64,000 nucleotides of DNA, from contig CP025776.1 in assembly GCA_002886105.1 (NCBI GenBank), positions 3,968,001 through 4,032,000 on the forward strand, given 5' to 3'. This document shows, one piece after another, positions 1-12,471 of this stretch (the first letter of the stretch is position 1; each line of letters opens with the position of its first letter). The notes below the pieces were generated by a model. It did no database searches, was not told the origin of the DNA, and saw only the letters and a program-made list of their open reading frames with translations. Made by a program: the position numbers and the translations under genes. The stretch is from Enterobacter sp. EA-1 (GTDB lineage: Bacteria > Pseudomonadota > Gammaproteobacteria > Enterobacterales > Enterobacteriaceae).

Positions 1-972
1 AAGTGGTCATATCCTTTCATGTCGAGCGTGACGGGCTTGCCGTCACGCGTAAAATGCAGCCCGTCGACATCGGCGCTCATCTGCCCTATACAAGTAACAG
101 GCACGCCAAGGTGACCGATTGCCACATCCAGCGCACCGCGGTTCAGCTCCGGCACGGTAAAGCACAGCTCATAATCTTCACCACCGGAAAGCGCCCAGCG
201 CAGCCCCTGCTCTTTCTCTACATGTCGGCGGAAAGCGTCTGAATAGGGCAGCAAATCCGAGGGTCGACGCGCGCGCGCCGCAGCCGCTGGCGTGCAGAAT
301 ATGGCCCAGATCGGAAATCAGACCATCTGAAATGTCGATTGCCGAGCTGGCAAGATTACGTAACGCCCGGCCATGCAGAAGACGCGGTGTCGGTCTCAGG
401 TGACGCTGGCGCAGATAAGCTGCGTCTTCGCGGTTTTTCACCGCTAAGCGCTGCTGCAAAATCGCCAGCCCGGCAGCGCTGTCGCCCGGCGTGCCGGTGA
501 CATAAATCCAGTCGCCGAGGTTTTGCGCCGTCGCGTTTCATGGCGCGCCCAACCGGCACATAGCCATGAATGCCAATCGTCATCGACAGCGGTCCGCGCG
601 TGGTGTCGCCGCCAATGAGTTGCATATCGTAGTAACTGAGTTGTTCAAACAGGCTATCGCTGAAGGCCTGCAGCCGAGGGCGTCATCTGCTTCAGGTAAG
701 GTCAGCGCCAGCGTCATCCACGCCGGATCGGCGCCAACCGCAGCCAGATCGCTAAGGTTAACCGCCAGCGCTTTATACGCCAGATCGGCCGGATCGATAT
801 CCGGCAAAAGTGGTTGCCCGCCACCAGCGTATCCACGCTTATTGCCAGCGTCTGTTTTTTCGGGAACATTGAGCAGTGCGCAGTCGTCACCGATGCCGGT
901 TTCTACATCGCGACGGGAGTGACGTACACGGTCAAAATAACGGGCAATCAGGGAAAATTCGCCGCATGCCAT
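1..972 (-). CDS. thiL: Thiamine-monophosphate kinase (3' end a few codons outside the window)
   Basis: Phosphorylates thiamine monophosphate to thiamine diphosphate with ATP, the last step of cofactor synthesis in the cytoplasm. The start reads [13 protein letters not shown], followed by the GIGDDCALL metal/ATP motif; IGGDTTRGP and the late SAIDISDGL motif are also visible, all typical of the ThiL/PurM fold. The C-terminus near base 1 reads KGYDHF, within a few residues of the usual end of this ~325-aa family. Three frame breaks (about 257-262, 515-520 and 674-679) each lie where the + strand reads CCGAGG against an expected CCAGG. It is the last gene of the ribD-ribH-nusB-thiL group, 75 bp after nusB, as in E. 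coli. Confidence 0.95.
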
Positions 973-1047
973 ACGTTATGCCTCGGTAGAAAAAGAAAAA
1001 AGCCGGGACAAGCGAGCAGAGTGCAGCGCTTATCATCGGCTTGCGGA

Positions 1048-1467
1048 TCACTTTTTATCGGGGACGGATCGCAGGTGCGGCTTTATCCAGCACGCCGTTA
1101 ACAAACTTGTGGCTGTCTTCAGCGCCAAAGGTTTTTGCCAGTTCAATAGCTTCGTTGATGGCCACTTTATACGGCACATCATCACGTTTAGACAGTTCGA
1201 ACAGTGCGATACGCAATACCGCTTTCTCGACCGGCCCAGCTCTTCCAGCATGCGGGACAGGTACGGCTTCATTAAGCCATCGAGATATGCGCTATTGGTC
1301 GCCACCCCGCTCAGCAGTTCACGGAAGTACAGGACGTCAACATCTTTAACGTCTTGCTCCGCCGAGAACTGGTATTCAACATCAGCGATGTCGTTCTGGG
1401 ACAACTGCCGAGGGTAAAGCGCACGGACGGCACACTCACGGGCGCGGCGACGAGCAGCAGGTTTCAC
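1048..1467 (-). CDS. nusB: Transcription antitermination factor NusB
   Basis: Binds boxA RNA with NusE/S10 and supports antitermination of rRNA operons. The N-terminus [14 protein letters not shown] and the stretch [16 protein letters not shown] are near-identical to E. coli NusB, and the total length (139 aa) is exact. The middle is out of frame because one base is missing at 1231-1234 (CCGG for an expected CCAGG or CCTGG) and an extra C at about 1060 restores the frame before the terminal PDKK. The two changes cancel, so start and stop are in register. It starts 22 bp after the ribH stop, so probably co-transcribed. Confidence 0.95.
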   Translation of the reverse strand: MKPAARRRARECAVRALYPRQLSQNDIADVEYQFSAEQDVKDVDVLYFRELLSGVATNSAYLDGLMKPYLSRMLEELGRSRKRYCVSHCSNCLNVMMCRIKWPSTKLLNWQKPLALKTATSLLTACWIKPHLRSVPDKK

Positions 1468-1489
1468 GGAATTCCCCCTTACAAAAAAA

Positions 1490-1962
1490 TCAGGCCTTAA
1501 TGGCTTTCAATACATTAATCATTTCAAGCGCGGTCAGCGCAGCTTCTGCGCCTTTGTTACCGGCTTTGGTGCCAGCGCGTTCGATGGCTTGTTCAATACT
1601 TTCAGTGGTCAGCACGCCAAACGCGACAGGAATTTCGCTATCCTGCGCAACATGCGCCGGTGCCATTGCTTGCACCACCAGCAACATATTCGAAGTGCGC
1701 AGTACCGCCGCGGATCACCGTACCGAGCGCGATCACCGCATCGTATTTGCCGGTTTTCGCCAGCGCGCCTGCCGCCAGCGGCAGTTCGTAAGCGCCGAGG
1801 CACCCACACGACGGTGATATTGGCGTCTTTCACCTGACCGATGCGTTTCAGCGCATCAATCGCGCCTTCCAGCAGGCTGTCGTTGATGAAGTTGTTGAAA
1901 CGCGCAATGGTGATGGCGACGTGAGCGTCAGGAGCAGCGACGTTGGCTTCAATAATGTTCAT
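1490..1962 (-). CDS. ribH: 6,7-dimethyl-8-ribityllumazine synthase
   Basis: Condenses 5-amino-6-ribitylaminouracil with dihydroxybutanone phosphate to the lumazine precursor of riboflavin; the enzyme forms a 60-mer capsid. The N-terminus [17 protein letters not shown], the [14 protein letters not shown] segment and the C-terminal [18 protein letters not shown] match the family, and the length is 156-157 aa as expected. Two breaks at 1795-1800 and 1657-1662 fall on expected CCTGG sites in the conserved WVPGAYELP and ASNGLAHV regions. It lies between ribD and nusB, the usual enterobacterial riboflavin-nus order. E. coli literature also calls it ribE. Confidence 0.95.
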
Positions 1963-2050
1963 ACATATCCTTCACAGGTTCAGTTCGGACCCCGCAGGGG
2001 GCGGATTTTATCATAATATTTTACGCGCTGCTTCCCTTTTACAGCGGGCA

Positions 2051-3152
2051 TCACGCGTGGGTAAGATGCAGGCAGACATCCGGGCCAACCTGACGTATCT
2101 CATTGAATTTAAACTGTGGAGCATCGGCCAGCGCCGACAGTCCCGGCAATACGCATAACCCGCGCGCATCGCTGCCAAGCTTAGGCGCGAGGTAAATAAT
2201 CAGCTCATCCACCGGTGCCGGCCTGCAATAACGCGCCCGCAAGGTTAGCACCGGCTTCTACCCACACGCTGTTGATTTGCTGTTTTCCCAGCAACATCAT
2301 CAACGTAACCAGATCCGCATGGCCGTTATGCTCCGGTACAATAATTTCCCGCACACTTTGCGGCCGGGCGCGATCGTCTGCTTTCGTCCGGGCAAACCAT
2401 GTTTCACCTGCCTGCTGGCTAATGCGGTGCTGCGGTGTGACCCTGTTCTGGCTGTCGACAACAATACGCACCGGCTGGCGTACGTTCTCTTGCGGATAAA
2501 GCGCCTGCGTGTCGGCGTTTAACTCCTCCCAGCGTACGGTCAGCGCGGGATCGTCCGCCAGCACCGTTGCGCTGCTGGTCAGAATGGCATGGCTCTGCGC
2601 GCGCAATAACTGTACATCGCGACGCGCCTGCGCCGAGGTGATCCACTGACTTTCGCCATTCGCCATCGCAGTGCGGCCGTCCAGCGACGCCCCCAGCTTG
2701 AGCTGCACATAGGGAAAACCGGTGCGCATGCGTTTGAGGAAGCCCTTATTCAGCGTTTCGGCTTCGCTCATCATTAGCCCGTGGCTGACCTCAATGCCTT
2801 CCTGTTGCAAACGGTATAAGCCGCGACCGGCAACCTGCGGGTTGGGGTCCTGCATCGCCGCGACAACGCGCGCGACGCCAGCGGCAATCAGCGCTTCGCA
2901 GCACGGCGGCGTACGGCCATGGTGACTGCACGGCTCCAGCGTGACATACGCCGTTGCGCCGCGGGCGCGATCGCCTGCCATACGCAGCGCATGCACTTCA
3001 GCATGAGGTTCACCCGCGCGATAGTGAAAACCTTCGCCAACGATCTCGCCATCTTTCACAATCACGCAGCCGACGCGCGGATTCGGATGGGTGGTAAAGC
3101 GACCTTGCTGCGCCAGTTTCAGCGCACGGGCCATATACATTTCGTCCTGCAT
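2051..3152 (-). CDS. ribD: Bifunctional diaminohydroxyphosphoribosylaminopyrimidine deaminase / reductase RibD
   Basis: Catalyses the second and third steps of riboflavin synthesis. Residues 1-145 form the cytidine-deaminase-like domain with zinc motifs HAEVHA and PCSHHGRTPPCCEA; the remainder is the NADPH-dependent reductase domain (KLGASLDGRTAMANGESQWIT). The length is about 367 aa, the family norm. One break at about 2215, where GLVDELIIYLAP is expected, has the form CACCGG for GCCTGG. A further three-base loss nearby removes one Leu before GSDARG without shifting the frame. It follows nrdR at 2 bp spacing, so the two are very probably translated from one message. Confidence 0.95.
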
Positions 3153-3154
3153 GC

Positions 3155-3641
<487 letters not shown>

Positions 3642-3758
3642 TTACCCTGAACTGGCATGACTACAAAGGCAGACCGTTTTTGAGACAATGGATCGATGGC
3701 AACCACAGCGTTGCGATCTACCATTACTGAGATCCTCATTTTCAAGGAAACAGACACA

Positions 3759-4301
3759 ATGACAAGACGTTACCTAAGAACACTCTTACTGGGAAGCCTT
3801 TTGCCCTCAGTGCCTGCGCCCAGCAAAGCGAAGTTCGTCAGTTGCATCAGAGCGTCAGCACGCTGAACAACGAAATGAGCAAACTGAATAAAGAAACGGT
3901 CAAAATCACCCAGCAAAATACCCTGAATGCGAAATCCGGCAGCGGCGTATATTTGCTACCGGGTGCGAACACCCCGGCTCGTCTGAACAGCCAGATCGGT
4001 ATGTTGCGCATGTCATTGCAAAACATTGCGCCAAACGCAGGCGGCACCCGCGTCGTACTGCGGATCCGAGGGCGAGTCCAACGATCCGTTGCCCGCCTTC
4101 AGTGGTACGGTCGAGTGGGGGCAGATTCAGGGGACAACCGAAAACTATCAGGAAGTGAATGTGCAGAATCAGCTGATTAACGCGCCTGCCAGCACCCTTG
4201 CGCCAAGCGATGTGGACATTCCGCTGCAACTCAACGGCATTACGCCGGACCAGTTAGGCTTTGTGCGCATTCACGACATTCAACCCACCAATTTGCAGTA
4301 A
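3759..4301 (+). CDS. yajI: YajI-like lipoprotein (DUF3251)
   Basis: Predicted lipoprotein of unknown function. The start MTRRYLRTLLLG is a basic-hydrophobic signal peptide leading to a lipobox LSAC once one C is restored in the CCC run at about 3800. A short coiled-coil-like segment (VRQLHQSVSTLNNEMSKLNKE) follows, then the DUF3251 core. A second break at 4066-4071 has CCGAGG where CCAGG is expected (RIQGESND). The gene ends NLQ, about 180 aa in all. Its place between nrdR and tsx is the same as in E. coli, which is the main support for the symbol. Confidence 0.85.
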
Positions 4302-4306
4302 GTCGT

Positions 4307-4340
4307 CAGGGGTGGCGTTGTCGCCCCTGCTTGCTTTTTT
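4307..4340 (+). terminator. Rho-independent terminator of yajI
   Basis: A GC-rich inverted repeat (CAGGGGTGGCG / CGCCCCTG) just after the yajI stop runs into TTGCTTTTTT. Confidence 0.75.
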
Positions 4341-4434
4341 GTCACGCTTTTTTCTTCTTTTCCTTCATCCCGTCATCACATTCACGAATTTGCAATATTG
4401 ATAAATGCCAGTACAATCGCCCTCGTTTATTGCA

Positions 4435-4515
4435 CGCAAACGTGAACGCAATCGATTACGCGCGTGTCAGTAATGTGAAACAACACATATTTTTGTGAGC
4501 GCGGATACTTATAAT
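4435..4515 (+). promoter_or_regulatory. tsx promoter region with CRP-like and PurR-like sites
   Basis: A perfect -10 hexamer TATAAT lies at 4510-4515. About 41 bp before the expected start of transcription is AATGTGAAACAACACATATT (TGTGA half-site at 4474-4478), the position of a class II CRP site. Further upstream ACGCAAACGTGAACGC resembles half of a PurR box. E. coli tsx is known to respond to CRP/CytR and DeoR, so nucleoside control is likely here; the exact sites are my inference. Confidence 0.5.
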
Positions 4516-4597
4516 AGGCGTCCAGAAATATGAAACATTTAGAAACTCAATGCGTGCTTTCTTTCACTCCCGTCTGGGATCCTCAATCAGTGGCGAA

Positions 4598-5476
4598 ATG
4601 ATGAAAAAATAATCCTCGCAGCCGGTGCTGCTCTGACGCTTTCCGCTTCTTTCACTGCTAATGCAGCGGATAACAGCAAACCTGAATACCTTTCCGACTG
4701 GTGGCACCCAGAGCGTAAACGTGGTGGGGAGTTATCACACCCGTTTCGGACCTGTCCCGCGTAACGATACCTACCCTCGGAATATGAAGCATTCGCCAAG
4801 AAAGATTGGTTTGATTTCTACGGCTATATGGATGCGCCGGTATTCTTCGGGGGTAACACCGGTGCGAAGGGGATCTGGAACCACGGCTCCCCGCTGTTTA
4901 TGGAAATCGAACCGCGTTTCTCCATTGATAAACTGACCGGCACTGACCTGAGCTTTGGTCCGTTCAAAGAGTGGTATATCGCTAACAACTACATCTACGA
5001 TATGGGCCGCAACGCGTCTGGTCGCCAGAGCACCGGTACATGGGTCTGGGTACCGACATCGACACCGGTCTGCCGATGAGCCTGTCTCTGAACGTGTATG
5101 CGAAATACCAGTGGCAGAACTACGGAGCCACTAACGAGAACGAGTGGGATGGCTACCGTTTCCAAAGTGAAATACTTTGTACCGATCACCACGCTGTGGG
5201 GCGGCCAGCTGAGCTATATCGGCTTTACCAACTTTGACTGGGGGTTCGGACCGGGCGACAGCCGTTACTACGTGAATGGCGAACAGCTTCGTACCAACAA
5301 CTCCATCGCGTCCAGCCATATTCTCTCTCTGGGCTACGATCACTGGCATTACTCTGTTGTTGCGCGTTACTGGCACAATGGCGGTCAGTTCAAAGATGAT
5401 GCATCACTGGGTGGCGATGTCTACGCACGTTCTACCGGTTGGGGTGGTTACCTCGGTAGTGGGTTACAACTTCTAA
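4598..5476 (+). CDS. tsx: Nucleoside-specific channel Tsx
   Basis: Outer-membrane 12-strand beta-barrel that admits nucleosides and serves as a phage/colicin receptor. The signal peptide runs MKK, then (after restoring one A in the poly-A at 4603-4608) [18 protein letters not shown]. The mature part carries [27 protein letters not shown] and [16 protein letters not shown], and the last residue is Phe in the usual VGYNF end. At least six breaks occur; those at 4774-4780, 5033-5036 and 5451-5456 are on expected CCTGG sites. A start at 4601 is equally possible (ATGATG). In E. coli yajD lies between tsx and secF; here it is replaced by two other genes. Confidence 0.93.
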
Positions 5477-5531
5477 TTCCGTGCTGACGCTTGCCGGGTA
5501 GCGTTTAGCCACGGCCAGCGCATCCAGCCCG

Positions 5532-5560
5532 AAAAGCCGATCGCAAGGTCGGCTTTTTTT
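5532..5560 (+). terminator. Rho-independent terminator of tsx
   Basis: The hairpin AAGCCGA-TCGCAAGG-TCGGCTT is followed by a run of seven T. It overlaps the stop codon of the convergent WYL regulator. Confidence 0.85.
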
Positions 5561-6252
5561 ATTTCGCGTAGGCTTCTTTCTGCAAGCGGATAAACTCTTG
5601 CATTGAGCGATCAGGCCGCTCGGCGAATGCTTTCCCGGTAAAGGTCATGCCCGCAACGATCCGGTGGCGAAAACAACGGTAATCATCACGCAGTTCACAC
5701 CACGCCACCAGTACCCACGTCGCCCCCATAAAGGATAATCCCAGCGGATGGATCACCCGTTCGGAGGCTTCACCCTTCTCGTCCCGGTAGTGCAGATACA
5801 GTTCCTGATGCAGACGCATTGCCTGATGAATAACATCAAACCAGACGCGAACCTGCGGAAATCTGTCAAAATTCGGCGAAATAATGCGATTACGTTCAGC
5901 CGCGATGCGCTTATCGTACGGCAACACCGCCAGCAGTTTCTCTTGTGCTGAACCGGCAGCCTGCGCCAGCACATCGCCGCTCCAGAGGTTTGCAGCATAC
6001 CAATCGCGGCGATCAGCGCCTCTACTTCCATGCTGGTAAACATCAATGGCGGAGATCAAAACCGGGCATCAGGCGATACCCACTTCCGGCTTCGCCCTGA
6101 ACCGGCACGCCAGACAGCGATAAATCGCGGATATCGCGATAGATGGTGCGTTCAGAAACCTCCAGTCGCTCAGCCAGCAACGCGGCCGTCACTCGTCGGC
6201 GGGTTCTCAGGACTTGTACTATCTGAAACAGACGATCGGCGCGGCGGCTCAT
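5559..6252 (-). CDS. HTH-WYL transcriptional regulator (YafY/DeoR-like)
   Basis: Predicted DNA-binding regulator. Residues 1-60 form a winged HTH of the DeoR/HTH_11 type (MSRRADRLFQIVQVLRTRRR ... ERLEVSERTIYRDIRDLS), followed by the phrase GEAGSGYRL typical of YafY-like proteins. The C-terminal WYL domain is recognisable from WVLVAWCELRDDYRCFRHRIV. The length is about 230 aa with breaks near 6050 and 5990. WYL proteins usually sense small ligands or nucleotides. The neighbouring glyoxalase-fold gene is 53 bp upstream on the same strand, so it may be co-transcribed or a target. No specific symbol is justified. Confidence 0.85.
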
Positions 6253-6305
6253 GGTCGTTTTCCGGGGAAAATCAGCCTGCGCGGTATGCGCAGGCTCAAA
6301 GTATA

Positions 6306-6671
6306 TTATGCAGGCTGGTGCAAACCTACCCGATTACCTTCACTGTCAATAATCAGCGCAATGGTACCAATATTGTCCGGTAATACCTGTGGGCCAAAGC
6401 AGCATTCCCCTTGTTTCTCACGCACGCGTGCGGCATTAATATCTTCCGTCGCGAGGTAAATCACTGCGCCGCCGTTCGCAGGCTGGAACATCGGGCCTTT
6501 TACCAGCGCGCCACCAGTAGCAGGTTTGACATGCGGGAACACCGCCATCTCAATGCCGGTCACCGTCTCACGACGAAATTCGCCGCCCAATACATGTTGA
6601 TAAAACGCCACAGCGCGATCGAGTTGCTGCACCGGCAGCTCAAACCAGTTAATTAATGTGTTCATGTTCAT
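6306..6671 (-). CDS. VOC (glyoxalase/bleomycin-resistance fold) family protein
   Basis: Intact 121-aa protein, one of very few unbroken genes here. It starts MNMNTLINWFELPVQQLDRA and has the two beta-alpha-beta-beta-beta modules of the VOC superfamily (FYQHVLGGEF in the first, IALIIDSEGNRVGLHQP at the end). The ending DSEGNRVGL is characteristic of the YdhR/YycE-like VOC proteins that bind a metal and a small hydrophobic ligand. Substrate is unknown. Genes of this type often sit beside WYL/DeoR regulators, as here. There is a good Shine-Dalgarno sequence (GGAG) before the ATG at 6671. Confidence 0.85.
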   Translation of the reverse strand: MNMNTLINWFELPVQQLDRAVAFYQHVLGGEFRRETVTGIEMAVFPHVKPATGGALVKGPMFQPANGGAVIYLATEDINAARVREKQGECCFGPQVLPDNIGTIALIIDSEGNRVGLHQPA

Positions 6672-6751
6672 CTCCTTTCTGTTTAGTCAGCAAGGGAGAT
6701 TTTTGCTACCCCCTCCTGACAGCATACTGTCAGGAGCGATCGTCAGGCGAA

Positions 6752-6779
6752 AAAAACCGCAGACTGAGCTGCGGTTTTT
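6752..6779. terminator. Bidirectional terminator downstream of secF
   Basis: Perfect hairpin AAAAACCGCA-GACTGAGC-TGCGGTTTTT, with A-run on one side and T-run on the other. It sits just past the secF stop, before the glyoxalase-fold gene. Confidence 0.85.
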
Positions 6780-6795
6780 CACAACAAACAAACGC

Positions 6796-7767
6796 TTACG
6801 GCAGAATAGACGGCTGATCCGCCCCTTCTTTCTCGACTTTCTGCTGTAGCAAGTGCTCGCGCTTCATCCCCATTTTCAACGCCAGTGCGGAGGCGACGTA
6901 AATGGAAGAAGCCGTACCGATGGAAACCCCGATCAGCATGGTCAGTGAGAAGCCTTTCAGCATCGCGCCACCGAACAGATACAGCATCAGGATCACCACC
7001 AACGTCGTACCGGAGGTGATCAAAGTACGATGCAGGGTCTGCGTCAGCGAGATGTTAAAGATCCTCATACGGTGTACCGCGACGGATCTTACGGAAGTTT
7101 TCACGGATACGGTCAGATACCACGATACTGTCGTTAAGGGAGTAACCGATCACCGACATCAGCGATGCCACAATGGTCAGGTCAATCTCAATCTGGAACA
7201 GCGACAGCACGCCCATGGTAATGATCACGTCGTGCGCCAGCGCGATAACCACACCAGCAGCCAGACGCCATTCAAAACGGAAACCGACATACACCAGAAT
7301 GCTGATCAGCGCTACTAGCAGCGCCATGCCGCCCGTTTGCGCCAGATCCGCCCCCACGCTCGGGCCGACGAATTCAATGCGCTTCACTGCGGCATTCTGG
7401 CTGGTCGCTTCATTAATGACGCTCACAACCTTACTGCCCAGTACCTGCCCGCCGGTTTCACCCTGCGCAGGCGGCATACGCACCATATCGTCGCGGCTGC
7501 TGCCGAAGTTCTGCAGCAGCGGCTCTTTGAAGCCTGCCTTCTCCAGCGCATCGCGCATCAGATCCATATCCGCTGGTTTTTCCAGCGAAATTTCGATAAC
7601 CGTACCACCGGTAAAATCCAGCCCCAGTTAAAGCCGCGAACGCCCATCACCACGATGGACAGGATCAGCAGCCCGCCGGAAATCATAAAAGCCCAGTTGT
7701 CCCAGCGCATAAAGTCCCAGACTTTACGGCCGTGGTTCAATTGTTCAACAGTATAATCCTGTGCCAC
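6796..7767 (-). CDS. secF: Protein translocase subunit SecF
   Basis: Six-transmembrane partner of SecD that uses the proton gradient to pull proteins through SecYEG. GTG start gives (M)[20 protein letters not shown], then the first membrane helix, the periplasmic P4-type domain, [15 protein letters not shown], and the RND-like membrane motifs ([19 protein letters not shown]). The end [10 protein letters not shown] is identical to E. coli, and the length is exactly 323 codons plus stop. Breaks at about 7627 (CTGG for CCTGG in GFNWGLDFTGG) and about 7058 cancel. It is 10 bp downstream of secD. Confidence 0.96.
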
Positions 7768-7777
7768 AACGCACTCC

Positions 7778-9629
7778 TCAGATAGACAGCTTGTTAATGC
7801 GTTTGCCGCCGTACAACAGGTTGACGATGGCACGGGTACCGACAATGGCGGTGAACATCGAGGTCGCCACACCGATACCGGTGGTGATCGCAAACCCTTT
7901 AATTGAACCCGTACCTACCGCGTAAAGAATAAGCACTTTGATCAACGTGGTGATGTTCGCATCGAAAATGGACGAAAACGCGCCCTGATAACCTTCGTGG
8001 ATAGCCTGCTGGATCGAACGACCGTTGCTCAGCTCTTCCTTAATACGTTCGTTTATCAGTACGTTGGCGTCCACCGCCACCGCAAGCGTCAGCACGATCC
8101 CCCGCAATCCCCGGCATGGTCAGCGTTGCGCCGGTGCAACAAGGACATAATACCGACAATTAATACCGTGGTTAGCCACCAGCGCAGAGGTCGCGATAAG
8201 ACCAAACTTCTTATAGAAGAAGATCATAAAGATGATGGAGACCACCAGACCCGCCGGTGCAGGCTTCCCAGACCCTGAGTAATGTTCTGTGAACCCAGCG
8301 TTGGACCAATGGTGCGCTCTTCAACAATCTGAATAGGCGCAATCAACGCACCAGCGCGCAGCAGCAGCGACAGCTGACGTGCTTCGTTCGGATTGTTAAT
8401 CCCCGTAATACGGAAGCTGTTGCCGAGGCGAGACTGGATATTGGCGATGTTAATCACCTCTTCCTGTTTCACCAGCACCGCACGACCGTTAGCATCTTTT
8501 TACCGCTGTCTTTGTACTCCACAAACAGAGTCGCCATCGGCTTGCCGATGTTGTCCTTGGTGAAGTTAGACATGATATTGCCGCCCGCGCTATCCAGCGA
8601 AATGTTGACCTGCGGCTGGTTGTACTCATCCCCGGCTGGAGGTTGAGTCGGTGATATGGTCACCGGTCAGGATCACGCGTTTGTACAGGACAACCGGCTG
8701 ACCTTCACGCGTCTGTTTGACTTCAGAATCGCCCGGAACACGGCCAGCGGCGGCTGCGGAAGCATCCACACTGCTGTTAACCAGACGGAATTCCAGCGTT
8801 GCGGTCGCGCCCAGAATCTCTTTAGCACGCGCAGTATCCTGAATACCCGGCAGTTCAACCACAATACGGTCAGCACCGGCGCTGCACCAGCGGTTCGGCA
8901 ACGCCGAGCTGGTTAACACGGTTACGCAGGATGTTGATGTTCTGCTGAACCGCGTATTCGCGCGCTTCGCTCAGACGCGCATCGCTCATCACTGCGCGCA
9001 GTACGTTGTCGCCCGCTGGTTGGAGATAACCAGATCGCGGTGACGGTTTGTCAGATAAGCGTTCGCCTGATCGCGCGCCGCGCTGTCGCGGAACTGAATG
9101 CTCAGGCCATAGTTATCTTCCTTACGCACGGTGGTGTAAGGAATGCCTTTATCGCGCAAGATGCTGCGCAGGCTGTCGATATTCTGTTCCTGCAATTTGC
9201 CAAGCGCCGTTTGCATGTCGACTTCCATCAGGAAGTGCACGCCGCCACGCAAGTCGAGGCCGAGTTTCATCGGTTCGGCTTTAATGTAGGTCAACCAGCG
9301 CGGGGTTGCCGGCGCAAGGTTAAGCGCCACTACGTATTGGTCGCCTAACGCGCTGACCAGTACTTCGCGGGCACGGAGCTGCGTATCGGTAGAATCGAAG
9401 CGAGCAAGAATCGCGCCCTCTTCCAGTGCCACAGACTTCGCGTTGATTTTTTCTTTTGTAGATCGTTCTGGACTCCGATCAGCGTTTGCTCACTGGCGGC
9501 GACGCCGCGCGCGCCAGTGATCTGAACAGCCGGATCCTCACCATACAGGTTGGGAAGTGCGTAAAGCAGGCCGACTATAATCACGACGACCAGCATGATG
9601 TACTTCCACAAAGGATAACGGTTTAACAC
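7778..9629 (-). CDS. secD: Protein translocase subunit SecD
   Basis: Large subunit of the SecDF export motor. It has an N-terminal membrane helix ([20 protein letters not shown]), a long periplasmic domain with [16 protein letters not shown] and [15 protein letters not shown], then five membrane helices including the proton-path motif [17 protein letters not shown]. It ends [10 protein letters not shown]. About 617 codons against 615 in E. coli. Breaks near 9460, 9015, 8890, 8635, 8500, 8265 and 8105 move the reading among all three frames; the one at about 8635 fits a CCAGG site. Part of the yajC-secD-secF operon. Confidence 0.96.
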
Positions 9630-9656
9630 GGCAGTTCCCTTTGGGAAAACGATAGA

Positions 9657-9992
9657 TTACAGCGCCTTCATGGTGCCTTTCGGCAGAACGGCAGCTACGA
9701 AGTCACGTTTGATGACCACTTCAGTGGTGTCGTTCAGCGCGATAGCAATGTAGCCAGTTTCCGCTACTTTAGTTACGCGACCCACCAGTGCCACCGTTGG
9801 TCAGCACTTCATCACCCTTCGCGATGGAGTCCATCAGCTTTTATGCTCTTTGGTGCGTTTTTGCTGCGGGCGCAGGATCATGAAGTAAAAAATCAGACCG
9901 AACACAACCAGCATCAGGATCAGAGAGACATCGGGCTGCTCTGTCCTGGCGCGCCTGCTGCGGCTACCGCATCAGAAATAAAAAAAGCTCAT
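9657..9992 (-). CDS. yajC: Preprotein translocase subunit YajC
   Basis: Small single-pass inner-membrane protein that associates with SecDF. The membrane helix LILMLVVFGLIFYFMILRPQ is followed by QKRTKEHK and the basic/charged tail ending KRDFVAAVLPKGTMKAL. The start at 9992 reads MSFF and then needs one T removed from a T-run to give ISDAVA. The length is 336 bp against about 333 expected. It lies 21 bp after tgt and 27 bp before secD, consistent with the queA-tgt-yajC-secDF transcription unit. Confidence 0.93.
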
Positions 9993-10013
9993 TCAAATTC
10001 CCTCATTATTAAA

Positions 10014-11166
<1,153 letters not shown>

Positions 11167-11311
11167 CTAACCTGTTGCGGAATCACTCCACAACGTCGAA
11201 TTGACCAATCCGCACGCAAGGCGTTATTGGCGAAGCCTTTCTGGGCGCGGGCAACGCGCACATTTTGTGCGAGCACTGTCCGAGTCCAAAATGGCAAGTA
11301 AAATAGCCTTA

Positions 11312-12379
11312 TCAAGGACGCTCTAAAAGAGCTTGCGGATTGTACGTGATAAACATCGCATCACCGTAACTAAAAAAGCGATATTTCTCCGCAACTGCGG
11401 CGTGGTACGCATTTATGGTGTGTTGATAACCGGCGAAAGCGGAAACCAGCATAATCAGCGTCGATTCAGGCAAATGGAAATTGGTGACCAGCGCATCGAT
11501 CACACCGGTACTGATACCCGGGATAGATAAAGATCTGCGTATCGCCGAAGAACGGGGCAATCAATGCATCCTTCGCCGCCTGCGCGGCACTTTCCAGCGA
11601 GCGCACAGAGGTGGTGCCGACCGCCACCACACGGTTGCCGCGGGCTTTTGCCGCCAGCACTGCGTCCACAACCTCCTGCGGCACTTCCAGCGTACTCGGA
11701 ATGCATGATGTGGTCTTCAATGCTGTCGACGCGCACGGGCTGGAAAGTCCCGGCCCCGACATGCAGGGTGACAAAGGCCATTTCAATGCCTTTTTCGCGC
11801 AGACGCGCCAGCAAAGGTTCATCAAAATGCAGACCCGCTGTCGGTGCAGCTACCGCACCGGGTTTCTGGCTGTAAACGGTCTGGTACAGCTCGCGATCGG
11901 CGTCCTCATCAGGCCTGTCGATATACGGCGGCAGCGGCATATGGCCGATGGCATTGAGAATATCCAGCACCGGTCGTTCGTCATGGAATTCCACTTCGAA
12001 TAACGCGTCGTGGCGCGCCACCATGGTTGCCTGAATATCTTCCCCATCACCCAGCAACAGTTCTGCTCCGGGTTTCTGGCGCTTTAGAGGCGCGGATATG
12101 CGCCAGAATACGTTTATCATCGAGCATGCGCTCAACCAGCACTTCAATCTTGCCGCCGCTGGCTTTGCGGCCAAACAGACGCGCCGGAATAACGCGGGTG
12201 TTATTGAACACCAGTAGATCGCCGGGGTTGAGCTTATCGAGTAAATCGGTGAAAGTACCATGCGTCAGCGCGCCTGTTGGGCCATCCAGCGACAATAAGC
12301 GGCAACTGCTGCGCTCGGGCTGCGGGTAATGGGCAATCAGGGATTCAGGTAGTTCAAAGGAAAAATCGGCAACGCGCAT
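11312..12379 (-). CDS. queA: S-adenosylmethionine:tRNA ribosyltransferase-isomerase QueA
   Basis: Transfers the ribosyl moiety of SAM to preQ1-tRNA to form epoxyqueuosine. The N-terminus [20 protein letters not shown], the motif [18 protein letters not shown] and the [12 protein letters not shown] and VRSLESAA segments are all typical. About 355 aa, as expected. Breaks at about 12078, 11700 and 11525 change frame. The gap to tgt is 181 bp, longer than in E. coli, and holds no gene I can recognise. An upstream ATG at 12397 in the same frame is less likely because MRVADF is the conserved start. Confidence 0.95.
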
Positions 12380-12471
12380 GACACTAACTCGATACATATT
12401 TAAGAGGCGGGTAGTCTAGTGCCCACGCCCCTTCGCTGCAACCGTTAGCCGCTTTTGGATAAACAATAGAG

